Assembly (NCBI GenBank): GCA_947632475.1
Contig: CANRPI010000006.1
Location: forward strand, 1 to 42,192
Length of the DNA: 42,192 bases
Source of the DNA: an uncultured Clostridia bacterium
GTDB taxonomy: Bacteria; Bacillota; Clostridia; TANB77; CAG-508
Direction: 5' to 3'
The notes under the pieces were generated by a model. It had not been told where the DNA came from and did no database searches. It worked only from the letters and a program-made list of their open reading frames with translations. Position numbers and translations under genes: made by a program. How positions within the stretch are numbered: the first letter of the stretch is position 1; each line of letters starts with the position of its first letter. Positions 1 through 7,921 of this stretch are shown here, piece after piece.

Positions 1-1
1 T

Positions 2-217
2 GTTGCTTCTGTAACATTTGATAACGAATTTGTAATTCATGACATAAAAGTTATCGAAAGCCAAAACGGATTATTCATTGCTATGCCAAGCAGAAAAACT
101 CCAAACGGAGAATTTAAAGACATAGCTCATCCAATCAATGCTGAAACTAGAGAGAAAATTCAAAAAGCTATATTAGAAGCTTATGAAGCTCCTGAAACAG
201 AGGAATCAGCAGAATAA
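2..217 (+). CDS. spoVG: SpoVG, C-terminal part (septation regulator, RNA/DNA-binding)
   Basis: The reading frame is open from the window edge and ends at TAA 215-217. It reads [17 protein letters not shown], then [23 protein letters not shown], which is the conserved SpoVG core, followed by a short acidic tail. The family is a small (about 90-100 residue) nucleic-acid-binding regulator of septation and sporulation, so about 20-25 N-terminal residues lie outside the window. Both CGG triplets here (in AAC GGA) are out of frame. The gene converges on spoIVB and is followed by a hairpin terminator. Identification is confident; only the start is missing. Confidence 0.95.
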   Translation, partial: VASVTFDNEFVIHDIKVIESQNGLFIAMPSRKTPNGEFKDIAHPINAETREKIQKAILEAYEAPETEESAE

Positions 218-231
218 TATAAAAATATAAG

Positions 232-258
232 AAAGACATTTTTTCGAATGTCTTTTTT
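232..258 (+). terminator. Rho-independent terminator of spoVG
   Basis: A perfect 9-bp stem, AAAGACATT (232-240) and AATGTCTTT (247-255), with a 6-base loop, runs straight into a T-run. It sits 15 bases after the spoVG stop and just before the convergent spoIVB end, so it may also serve the minus strand weakly. Confidence 0.85.
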
Positions 259-260
259 GT

Positions 261-1496
261 TTAATTTATTACTTTTGACTGTTTTAGCATTATATCTCCA
301 AATACTGCATAACCCTCCTCTGGATTATTAACTAATACATGTGTAATCGCTCCTATAAATTTACCATTTTGTATTATTGGAGATCCACTCATTCCTTGAA
401 TTATACCTCCTGTTTTATCTATAAGTGTTTTATCTATTACCTTTATTTTCATACTTTTGTTATCATAATTATTATCCTTATAAATTTTTGTAATTTCTAT
501 TTTATATTCTTTTGCTTGTTCTCCATCTAAACTGCACAATATTGTTGCTTCTCCTTCTTGTATTTCATCTCTTGAAGCTACTTGCATTTCTTTAGAAGCT
601 TGTATTTTTAAAGTTGATAAATTGTCCACTATTCCATATATTCCAAATTTTGTATTTTTACTTATTGTTCCTATATTTTCCTGTTTTTCTACTGTTCCTT
701 GTATTTTACCTGGATTTCCTGATTCGCCTTTGGTTATATTTAATATTCTTGTTGTAACAAATTCTCCTGAACTAATATTTATAAGTTCATTTGTATCTAT
801 ATCAGTAATTCCATGACCTAATGCAGCAAATGTTCTTGTTGATGGTTCATAAAAAGTTACAGTTCCTACTCCTGCTGCACTATCTCTTACCCATAAACCT
901 AACTTGTATTCGTTATTTGATGTTTTTACAGGTGTTATGCTACAAGTTTTTGTTTCTTCTCCATGTATATATTTTAATGTTATATCTTCTCCTTTTGACA
1001 TGTTTACTGTTTCTATTAGTTCATCTGTTGAAGTTATTTCATTTTGATTTATTTGTATTATTGTGTCTCCTTCTTCTATTCCAGTATTTTCATATGGCTT
1101 ATATTTTTTATTGTCTTGTCCATTAATTTCTGACATTCCAACTACTAATACTCCACTTGTATATAGTTTTACTCCTGCTATATTTCCTACTGGTATTACA
1201 GTTGTTTTTGGCAAGACGTCTACATCTACATTTTTTAGTGCTATACTATCAAATAAACTAACACTTAATAACTTTTTTCCTACATTTTTACTTATTTGTG
1301 TTGCATCTGTTGATGAGGTTTCTATTGTATCTGAATCTTTTAACTTTATGCTTATTCCTATTGGTATTTTTATAGAAAATTGTTCTCCTTCAAATAGTAC
1401 TAAACTATTTGGTATTCTATCTATTGCTAGTATATATACATATATTATAAATAAAATAAATACTAATGATAGCATTTTTATTAGTCTTTTTTTCAT
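261..1496 (-). CDS. spoIVB: SpoIVB sporulation serine peptidase (S55 family)
   Basis: This is a 411-residue protein with an N-terminal membrane anchor (about 5-25), a PDZ domain (about 105-190) and a C-terminal S55 peptidase domain. The catalytic His is in AALGHGITD (H228) and the nucleophile is in GGIIQGMSGSPIIQ (S370), with the usual Asp candidates just upstream (KVIDKTLIDK). In Bacillus it is secreted from the forespore and triggers SpoIVFB processing of pro-sigma-K. Start: ATG at 1496 with an AAAGG ribosome site. It normally sits beside spo0A; here no spo0A is seen and its upstream neighbour is the pilus operon. No in-frame CGG codon is present. Confidence 0.95.
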   Translation of the reverse strand: MKKRLIKMLSLVFILFIIYVYILAIDRIPNSLVLFEGEQFSIKIPIGISIKLKDSDTIETSSTDATQISKNVGKKLLSVSLFDSIALKNVDVDVLPKTTVIPVGNIAGVKLYTSGVLVVGMSEINGQDNKKYKPYENTGIEEGDTIIQINQNEITSTDELIETVNMSKGEDITLKYIHGEETKTCSITPVKTSNNEYKLGLWVRDSAAGVGTVTFYEPSTRTFAALGHGITDIDTNELINISSGEFVTTRILNITKGESGNPGKIQGTVEKQENIGTISKNTKFGIYGIVDNLSTLKIQASKEMQVASRDEIQEGEATILCSLDGEQAKEYKIEITKIYKDNNYDNKSMKIKVIDKTLIDKTGGIIQGMSGSPIIQNGKFIGAITHVLVNNPEEGYAVFGDIMLKQSKVIN

Positions 1497-1624
1497 ATTT
1501 TTGTTTGCCTTTCAATTTTTATTTTTGGCTTTTTATTTATGCTTTTATTAGTATTTACTTTTATTTTTTATTTATTCAATTTTTATTTATATATCTAAAA
1601 ATATTCAAGTTTTTAAGCTAAAAT

Positions 1625-3283
1625 TTAATGTAGATTATATTTGCTACTAATATAATTTGGTGAAAATTTTTGGTGCTTATCTTCTGCATTTTCTGTTACT
1701 TTATACATTGAAAATCTTTCTCTTGCAATTGCTGTATAATATGCTTTAGCTAAATTTGGTTTGTCACTTAAATATTGATATATATTTTCAAAACTATTAA
1801 CTTTATTTTGAGTTACTACACTGTCATATGATGCAAGTTGTTTTTTAGGATAAAAATATTTTGCTGTTCCTGAATCTTTATCTGTTAACATTACTCTTTC
1901 AAAATCTACGTTTAAATATCCAATGGCATTACTAGCCTTAGCTTCTAAATCTTTCTCATTTATTGCATGATAATAATCATCACCATTTATTGTAATATAT
2001 ATTGAATTTTCTGCTACTACTTCTTTGTTTTTTGAATTTGTTGCTATTGAATAACCATTATATATTTTTCCACCTATACTTAATCCCTGTAAGAAACTAA
2101 TTATAGATATATTGTTTATTAATAATTCCCATTCATCTTCTCTTAATAGTGGCATTTCAAATGTTGCTTTTAAATTTCCATATTTATTATAATTTGCTAT
2201 TGCTATTGATAAATTTTTTTCTATTGAATATCTTATAACTGCTAAACGATGTCTATTAAAGTTAGAGTTTGCATCTTCTAAATTTCCACCATTTGGATTC
2301 TCAAAAATTTTATAGTTACTATTTATATCTGCTGATGTTCCTTGAATGTCTTGTGCCATATTTGCATTTATGTCTAATATTCCTGCAGTTTGTAATTTAT
2401 TCATGAATTCAAATGAATCTACATAATAATTTACAGCACTATAATTAGTTTGCTCAAATTGCTGATTGCTTTCAATTTTTACATCATTTGATATTGAGAA
2501 CCATTTGTCAGTTCCAGTCGGGTCTTTGTAATATTTAACTCCATTTACTTTTAAATAAGAATATAAATTATTTGCATCATTATTTGCTCCAATATATTCT
2601 TTTAATAGTGATTCTTTATTTATAGCCACATTTCTATATTTTACTTCTGAAACTTTACTACTACCATCATAAGTTACATTGACTCCATTTGTACCAGTAG
2701 TCATAACATATCCAGATATATTTAAAGGGTTTCCATTTTTATCTGTTCCTTGAACTGTAATGTAATTGTCTAAAGCATATGTTATTACTACATCAAGTTT
2801 ATCTTTTTTATATCTACAACTATAATAAATATATGGCTTTATATTACTTATTTTTTTTCCAGATGCATATTTCGAATCTATTTCATCCTCTGTTCCAACT
2901 TTATCATTTTCATCTAACGTGTTAAAAAATGGTGAATAAATATAGTATCCATCATACATTGTATATACTAAAGCAGGTGTAAATTCTTTTAATATTTCTT
3001 GATTATACCCTGCCATATTGAATTGCCTAGATATAGAGTTAAAGAAAGCATTAACTGAAGCTTCAATACTTTCTATTTTGGTGTCAATAATATCTGAATA
3101 ACTTTCGTTAAATGTGTTTAATTGAAAAGCAGTTAATGCGTCTTGTGTTGCATTGTCTAATCTAGTATCATATGTATTTTGCAATTCTAATGTTTTTACT
3201 TGATTTTTAGTATAATATGATAAAACCATCGAAATAGGCAATATTATTATTATAAATAATACAGCTAGACTTTGTAATTTCAT
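1625..3283 (-). CDS. Large membrane-anchored surface protein of the pilus locus, function unknown
   Basis: I do not recognise the family of this 552-residue protein. One hydrophobic segment lies at the very N-terminus (MKLQSLAVLFIIIILPISMVLSYY, residues 5-23) with no cleavable Ala-x-Ala or lipobox. A helical stretch follows (about 25-90), then a long Tyr/Asn-rich extracytoplasmic region. It is the last large gene of the Tad-like operon, 41 bases after the preceding gene, with ribosome site GAAGGA. Position, topology and the N-terminal helix followed by a globular ectodomain suggest a minor pilin or tip/adhesin protein (TadE/TadG-like role), which is inference. A stretch of about 125 AT-rich bases separates it from spoIVB. 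Confidence 0.7.
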   Translation of the reverse strand: MKLQSLAVLFIIIILPISMVLSYYTKNQVKTLELQNTYDTRLDNATQDALTAFQLNTFNESYSDIIDTKIESIEASVNAFFNSISRQFNMAGYNQEILKEFTPALVYTMYDGYYIYSPFFNTLDENDKVGTEDEIDSKYASGKKISNIKPYIYYSCRYKKDKLDVVITYALDNYITVQGTDKNGNPLNISGYVMTTGTNGVNVTYDGSSKVSEVKYRNVAINKESLLKEYIGANNDANNLYSYLKVNGVKYYKDPTGTDKWFSISNDVKIESNQQFEQTNYSAVNYYVDSFEFMNKLQTAGILDINANMAQDIQGTSADINSNYKIFENPNGGNLEDANSNFNRHRLAVIRYSIEKNLSIAIANYNKYGNLKATFEMPLLREDEWELLINNISIISFLQGLSIGGKIYNGYSIATNSKNKEVVAENSIYITINGDDYYHAINEKDLEAKASNAIGYLNVDFERVMLTDKDSGTAKYFYPKKQLASYDSVVTQNKVNSFENIYQYLSDKPNLAKAYYTAIARERFSMYKVTENAEDKHQKFSPNYISSKYNLH

Positions 3284-3324
3284 ATTTACCTGATTTTCCT
3301 TCCTAAACTTGTAACTATAATTAT

Positions 3325-3834
3325 CTATTTTACAACTGCTGCATGTTGAGCTGATATTGCGTATACATCATTTCCAGATAATTTATAAAACCAGTTGTTT
3401 AAAGATGTTGCAAGAGTATCTTTACTATATGCTTTTACTAATATTCTATCTCCTTCTTTTAGGTCAATTTTATTGTTTGCATCTAATTCTCTTAAAATTT
3501 GTGATGTGAATTCAGATGTATACTCATCTGTTCCTATAGCACTAGGATTTGTTTGAGTTGTTTTTTTAGAGCCATTTGGGTCTGATCTATCTACTTGTAT
3601 TTCAACTGTCATTGCATTTCCAGTTGAGGAAATGTCTTGTACGAATTTATCATAATCATCTAAAGTTAATTGCCCTACTGTTGCTATGTTATTTACAAAC
3701 TCTGTTACTTCTGTTTCAACTACCATTTGAGATATGTCATCAGTTCTATCAGCCATTGTCATTAGTGGAAATACAAACATTATTATTGCTGTTAATCCTA
3801 TAGCAATTACTATTGTAAGTGTATCACTTGGCAT
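3325..3834 (-). CDS. Small pilus-locus membrane protein, unknown
   Basis: This 169-residue protein begins MPSDTLTIVIAIGLTAIIMFVFPLMTM, one N-terminal transmembrane helix reached after only about five residues. An acidic alpha/beta ectodomain follows, with an internal LKEGDRILVKAYSK strand. The topology (short Nin, one helix, ectodomain) matches the pilin-like proteins next to it, but it lacks their MENxxxAL start and their central YxGxxVxG motif. A strong AGGAGG site lies 7 bases before the ATG. It is probably a minor pseudopilin, which is inferred from position only. Confidence 0.7.
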   Translation of the reverse strand: MPSDTLTIVIAIGLTAIIMFVFPLMTMADRTDDISQMVVETEVTEFVNNIATVGQLTLDDYDKFVQDISSTGNAMTVEIQVDRSDPNGSKKTTQTNPSAIGTDEYTSEFTSQILRELDANNKIDLKEGDRILVKAYSKDTLATSLNNWFYKLSGNDVYAISAQHAAVVK

Positions 3835-3885
3835 TTTTTTCCTCCTTTTATGCTCTCTAGCATTTATTTTATTTTTTATAAATCT

Positions 3886-4507
3886 TTATATTTCTTCATA
3901 TGTTATAACTCTTTTTCTATGTCTGTTAGCTTCTGGTACATTATTATTTGCATCTTCGTTTGTTTCTCCTTCAGCAGGTTCAGCTGAACCGAACTTCATC
4001 TAAATAGTATATTCCTATATATTCTTTAAATTCTTTACCATTCAAATAATTATATAAATATTTACTTTCGGTTTCATTAAATGTAAATCTTGAAAAATCA
4101 ACTGCAAAAATTTCATCATGTCCTACTTTAGCTTTTCCATATAATATTGCAGTTATAAAATAGTCTTTGTATGTATCATTTGCTATATCTGCACTACCAT
4201 CTATTATGCAGGTTGGTTGTCCATTTTCTTTATATAAAAAATAACCACTTGTGTCTTTAAATTTAAAGACTATTTTATAATTTTCTTTAAATGACCTATA
4301 AATTGCTGGTATAATAGTTTCTTTTTTTACTACTCTTTCTGTAGTTTCACCTTGAATATATGTAGTATCAAATTCTCTATCTGTATATTCAATTACTGTT
4401 TGTGCTGTTCTTCTTGCATCTCCAAAAGCGTTGATACTTATAGATAATGCTACTATAAATATTAGAAAAAATGCTACTAATCTAAGTGCATCTGCTATGT
4501 TTTCCAT
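3886..4507 (-). CDS. MENxxxAL pilin-like protein, read through a +1 shift at CGG
   Basis: The zero frame gives 175 residues (MENIADALRLVAFFLIFIVALS...) and stops at 3980, two codons after an in-frame CGG (3989-3991, codon 173). Reading CGGT as one Gly codon gives ...YLDEVGSAEPAEGETNEDANN... and a longer product of 206 residues ending VITYEEI at TAA 3886-3888. The extension is an acidic, Asn-rich tail with a basic end (NRHRKRV). The N-terminus shares MEN---AL and an immediate transmembrane helix with the pilin family downstream. The role as a minor pilin is inferred. No homologous tail is in the window to prove the shift here, but it repeats exactly the pattern in accC, fabD and cpaF. Confidence 0.7.
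3989..3991 (-). other. Putative CGG(T) +1 recoding site 1
   Basis: In the coding direction the sequence reads GTT CGG TTC AGC TGA in frame 0, and GTT [CGGT] TCA GCT GAA if four bases are read. Frame 0 stops two codons later; the +1 frame stays open for 33 more codons. Confidence 0.65.
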
Positions 4508-4519
4508 AAGAGTTTCCCC

Positions 4520-4984
4520 CTACTCACTTACTGCAAAAGAACCCCAAGCGTCACTTGCTATGTCGGCACCAGCTATATAACAAATTTTAACATATCCAGA
4601 CTTACCGTCTGCTACAAATCCAACTTTATATGATCTACCTGTATAAGCAGTTCCTTCTTTTTCGGTTTCTACACCGTCATATTTGGTTCCATTCCAACTT
4701 GCTCCACTATGTATTTTAATTGATATTTGTTTACTTGCATCATTTGAATTTGTTAAATTATTTTGTATAATTGTATTTATTAATGCATTTACATTTGAAC
4801 CTCTTACATTGTCTCCTTCATATTGTGTAAATTTTTGATTAAATGAGTTTACTGCAACCTCATCCATTGCATTTGAGTCTACTACTCCTGATGCTTGTTG
4901 GTATATCATTATTCCTAATGATATAATTAATATTGATAATAAAATTGCTCCTGCTATAATTAAAGCTTTTGATGCATTTTCCAT
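4520..4984 (-). CDS. Leaderless pilin-like protein, tandem copy A
   Basis: This 154-residue protein begins MENASKALIIAGAILLSILI, so the transmembrane helix starts at residue 7 with no leader peptide. A conserved FNQKFTQYEGDNVRGSNVNALINTI segment follows (about 48-72). The C-terminal half is beta-rich with a TGRSYKVGF...KSGYVKICYI pattern and is largely different from copies B and C. It is one of three adjacent genes whose first 85 or so residues are almost identical. Ribosome site AGGAGG. The likely role is major or alternative pilin subunit of the Tad-like machine; this is inferred from topology and operon, as no classical prepilin motif is present. Out-of-frame CGG triplets (GAC GGT) cause no disturbance. 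Confidence 0.75.
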   Translation of the reverse strand: MENASKALIIAGAILLSILIISLGIMIYQQASGVVDSNAMDEVAVNSFNQKFTQYEGDNVRGSNVNALINTIIQNNLTNSNDASKQISIKIHSGASWNGTKYDGVETEKEGTAYTGRSYKVGFVADGKSGYVKICYIAGADIASDAWGSFAVSE

Positions 4985-5027
4985 AGAACTTTTTCCTCCT
5001 CTTTTTTACTTTTGTTTTATTTATTAT

Positions 5028-5480
5028 TTAAGCTGCAGATATGGTAACTTCATCCACATATCCAGATTTAGGATCGGCATGAAATTTAACTTTATATGAT
5101 TTTCCAGTCATAGCGCTCCCCTTTTTAGTCGTTTGAGCTTTAGTTCCTGTTTGCTTCTCTCCATAAGGCTCTCCGCTCCAACTAGTCCCCTCTACTATAC
5201 TTTCATCTGTTGTTATAATTATTTGTTTACTTGCATCATTTGAATTTGTTAAATTATTTTGTATAATTGTGTTTATTAGCGCATTTACATTTGAACCTCT
5301 TACATTTTCTCCTTCATATTGTGTGAATTTTTGATTAAATGAGTTTACTGCAACTTCATCCATTGCATTTGAATCTACTACTCCTGATGCTTGTTGGTAT
5401 ATCATTATTCCTAATGATATAATTAATATTGATAATAAAATTGCTCCTGCTATAATTAAAGCTTTTGATGCGTTTTCCAT
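5028..5480 (-). CDS. Leaderless pilin-like protein, tandem copy B
   Basis: This 150-residue paralogue of the neighbours shares the same MENASKAL start, helix and YEGENVRGSNVNALINTIIQNNL motif. Its C-terminus is distinct, with GTSWSGEPYGEKQTGTKAQ and then the shared AMTGKSYKVKF...PKSGYVDEVTI ending. The sequence between copies, including the AGGAGG site and the pyrimidine/purine leader, is also duplicated, so the unit of duplication was gene plus leader. The N-terminal halves of A, B and C differ at only a few positions, which suggests recent duplication or ongoing gene conversion. Confidence 0.75.
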   Translation of the reverse strand: MENASKALIIAGAILLSILIISLGIMIYQQASGVVDSNAMDEVAVNSFNQKFTQYEGENVRGSNVNALINTIIQNNLTNSNDASKQIIITTDESIVEGTSWSGEPYGEKQTGTKAQTTKKGSAMTGKSYKVKFHADPKSGYVDEVTISAA

Positions 5481-5532
5481 AAACTTTTCCTCCTCTTTTT
5501 TACTTTTGTTTTATATGTTTATTATTTACTGC

Positions 5533-5989
5533 CTATGAAGCTTTTGATATTGTAACAGTTGTTATATAACCTGACTTAGGATCTGGGGTACATTCAATTT
5601 TATATGATTTTCCAGTTAATGCTTTCCCGTTCTGCCACTGTTGGTGGACAATTCTTATCCTTTGTCGTACCTTGGTACGTCTTTTCTGAACTCCAAACGT
5701 CTGTTGTTTGACAATTATTAACTATTTTTATTTGTTTACTTGCATCATTTGAATTTGTTAAATTATTTTGTATAATTGTGTTTATTAGTGCATTTACATT
5801 TGAACCTCTTACATTGTTTCCTTCATATTGTTTAAATTTTTGATTAAATGAGTTTACTGCAACCTCATCCATTGCATTTGAGTCTACTACTCCTGATGCT
5901 TGTTGGTATATCATTATTCCTAATGATATAATTAATATTGATAATAAAATTGCTCCTGCTATAATTAAAGCTTTTGATGCGTTTTCCAT
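5533..5989 (-). CDS. Leaderless pilin-like protein, tandem copy C, with a +1 shift at CGG
   Basis: In frame 0 the protein ends prematurely at 5600 after an out-of-register tail (RESINWKII). If the in-frame CGG at 5627-5629 (codon 121) and its next base G are read as Gly, the product continues GKALTGKSYKIEC...DPKSGYITTVTISKAS to TAG 5533-5535. That makes 151 residues. This tail aligns with copy B (GSAMTGKSYKVKF...DPKSGYVDEVTISAA), so the paralogue directly supports the +1 reading. The N-terminal 85 or so residues match copies A and B. Alternatives are a real inactivating indel or a sequencing error; six other genes here show the same break. Confidence 0.75.
5627..5629 (-). other. Putative CGG(G) +1 recoding site 2
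   Basis: The coding strand reads GCA GAA CGG GAA AGC in frame 0, and GAA [CGGG] AAA GCA TTA ACT GGA in the supported reading. The resulting Gly aligns with the Gly of copy B at the same place (KKGSAMTGKSYK). Confidence 0.75.
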
Positions 5990-6051
5990 AAATTTTTCCT
6001 CCTATTTTTTACTTTTGTTTTATAATTTACTACTAAATTTCTTTAGTAAAA

Positions 6052-6483
6052 TTAATAACTTATTTGTTCAAATAACATGTATTTTATTTTTTTAGTTAAT
6101 GTATGATATTTTACTTGTGTGCATTTAAATTTTATGTTTCCATAGTATTTTGTAAATTCATCCATTTCTCCTGCATATACTGTTTCCATGTCATATGTTT
6201 GGTCTATATCTATCATTTTTATGTCAATTTTTATTGAGTCTTTGCCATTTTCAATGTATTTACCATTTTCATCTTTTTCTATTTCATTGTTTGTGTTTGA
6301 ATCTACTGCTCTATTTATTATTGTTGTTAATTCTGTTCCTTTTATTTCTTTTTGGTAATATGTATCATATTTTAAGTTTTCAAATTGTGCTTCATTGTAA
6401 TTTGCTTTGTAATTTAAATAGATATAAAAAATGCATGTAATAACGACTATTATTATTATTAAAAATATCCCTATTTTTTTCAT
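6052..6483 (-). CDS. Membrane-anchored pilin-family relative, unknown
   Basis: This 143-residue protein has an N-terminal helix (MKKIGIFLIIIIVVITCIFYIYL). The segment YYQKEIKGTELTTIINRAVDSN resembles the YEGxxVRGSxVNALINTI core of the neighbouring pilins. Unlike them it starts with a basic MKK and lacks MENxxxAL, so it may be a minor subunit or an assembly factor. Ribosome site AAGGAG. No catalytic motif is visible. Confidence 0.65.
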   Translation of the reverse strand: MKKIGIFLIIIIVVITCIFYIYLNYKANYNEAQFENLKYDTYYQKEIKGTELTTIINRAVDSNTNNEIEKDENGKYIENGKDSIKIDIKMIDIDQTYDMETVYAGEMDEFTKYYGNIKFKCTQVKYHTLTKKIKYMLFEQISY

Positions 6484-6557
6484 TATTACTCCTTCATTAT
6501 AACACTATTTTGTTTTATTTTCAATATTTTTGTATTTTTTTGTCATGTTTTTTATAG

Positions 6558-7061
6558 TTATTTTTGAGTAAAACTAACTTTATTTACTCTACCTGTTTTT
6601 TGATTTATTTCAACTTTGCAGTCGTATTTAGGCAAACCAGTAGTATTATTTATTTTGTTAAGATCTTGCTGAATATAATTATTATATATACTTTGTATAT
6701 CTGTACTTGAAGGTGTTCCATAGTCTTTCTGAATTTCTGTATAGCTTCCTTCACCTGTTCGTTTTAAATTTACAGTAACATAATAGCTACTTGAACTCTT
6801 GTCACTTGAGGTTAATTCATAATATATATTTGTTTCAGTTGCTGTATTTGCTATATTTACAACATCATATATTGTTACTTCTTTTCCATCATATTTTGTA
6901 AATTGAACATTATATTCATTTAATTTGTCCTGCGCAATTCTATCACGTGCTTCTTGAGATGCCGAAGAAAATGTAGCAAATAAATATACCATTAAAGATA
7001 ATATTAATATTCCTATTAATATACCTGCTGCCATTAATAATGCTTTTGATGCATTTTCCAT
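6558..7061 (-). CDS. Leaderless MENASKAL pilin-like protein
   Basis: This 167-residue protein starts MENASKALLMAAGILIGILI, a helix from residue 7. It then has the family core NVQFTKYDGKEVTIYDVVNIAN and a C-terminal KTGRVNKVSF strand that parallels PKSGYVDEVTI in copies A-C. It is clearly homologous to the tandem trio but strongly diverged, which points to a separate subunit rather than a recent copy. Ribosome site AAAGGA. One CGG triplet (TCG GCA) is out of frame and harmless. Confidence 0.72.
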   Translation of the reverse strand: MENASKALLMAAGILIGILILSLMVYLFATFSSASQEARDRIAQDKLNEYNVQFTKYDGKEVTIYDVVNIANTATETNIYYELTSSDKSSSSYYVTVNLKRTGEGSYTEIQKDYGTPSSTDIQSIYNNYIQQDLNKINNTTGLPKYDCKVEINQKTGRVNKVSFTQK

Positions 7062-7163
7062 ATTAATTGCATTCCTTTCTTAAAGGTATTACTACAAATA
7101 GCTATGAAAGATTTTTTCTATTCATACTAAATGTTTCCATTTATAATAAATATGTATTAAATT

Positions 7164-7898
7164 TTATTCCATTTTGCCATTAAATTCAAATTTCATTTCT
7201 ATTATTCTTCCTGTAGTTTTATTATATTTTGCACTTCCATCTACACAATCAAAATGTAATTTTTTAAAATTTACATATTCTTGATATTTATAAATTTCTT
7301 CTTTTATATCATCCAAATTACTAAGATTGTCTGCTATTTTTTTTCTACTAGAAATCTTATTAAATGTTTGCTTATCATCTTCATTTAATATTCCATCTGA
7401 TACACATTTATTTAAAATATTTAATAATTCATTTTTTCCATATTGTGCCTCTATGTTTTGTGTCTCTTTCATTGTTTGTGCAAACTCACTTTGCACATCA
7501 GATTCTTCAATGTCACCTGTAATTAATAAATTATTTTTATATTTAAAATCAGTATCACTACTATGTCCATTACATCTGTTTTTTCCTTCTCCTAGTTCAA
7601 CTGTTATTTTCATTTCTTCAAATGCAATTTCAGCTCCTTGAGTACCTATTGAACTTTTTCTTTCATTATAGTCTGCAACTCTATTTAATATAGAAACAAT
7701 ATCAGTTCCTCTAACATTTTTTCTATCATATGTTTCATATTGTTCATTAAATTCTTCTATTTGAGCTTCTCTTGTATTTATTGTGTTTTCTCTTTGATAG
7801 TTTGATAAACTATTAAACATTAGAATAAGTGCACCTAAAATCATTAATCCCATTAAAACACTTGCTGCCATTATAAGTGCTTTTGTAGCATTTTCCAT
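7164..7898 (-). CDS. Long leaderless MENATKAL pilin-like protein
   Basis: This 244-residue protein is the longest of the family. It has an MENATKALIMAASVLMGLMI helix, then EFNEQYETYDRKNVRGTDIVSILNRVADYN (family core). An insertion of mostly helical sequence follows, and the C-terminus is CVDGSAKYNKTTGRIIEMKF, matching the family's final strand motif. It directly follows the fused platform gene (23 bases), the first of the pilin series to be transcribed. Ribosome site AAAGGAAA. A minor or base pilin is likely (inferred). Confidence 0.72.
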   Translation of the reverse strand: MENATKALIMAASVLMGLMILGALILMFNSLSNYQRENTINTREAQIEEFNEQYETYDRKNVRGTDIVSILNRVADYNERKSSIGTQGAEIAFEEMKITVELGEGKNRCNGHSSDTDFKYKNNLLITGDIEESDVQSEFAQTMKETQNIEAQYGKNELLNILNKCVSDGILNEDDKQTFNKISSRKKIADNLSNLDDIKEEIYKYQEYVNFKKLHFDCVDGSAKYNKTTGRIIEMKFEFNGKME

Positions 7899-7921
7899 TA
7901 AATCAATTTCCTTTCATAATT

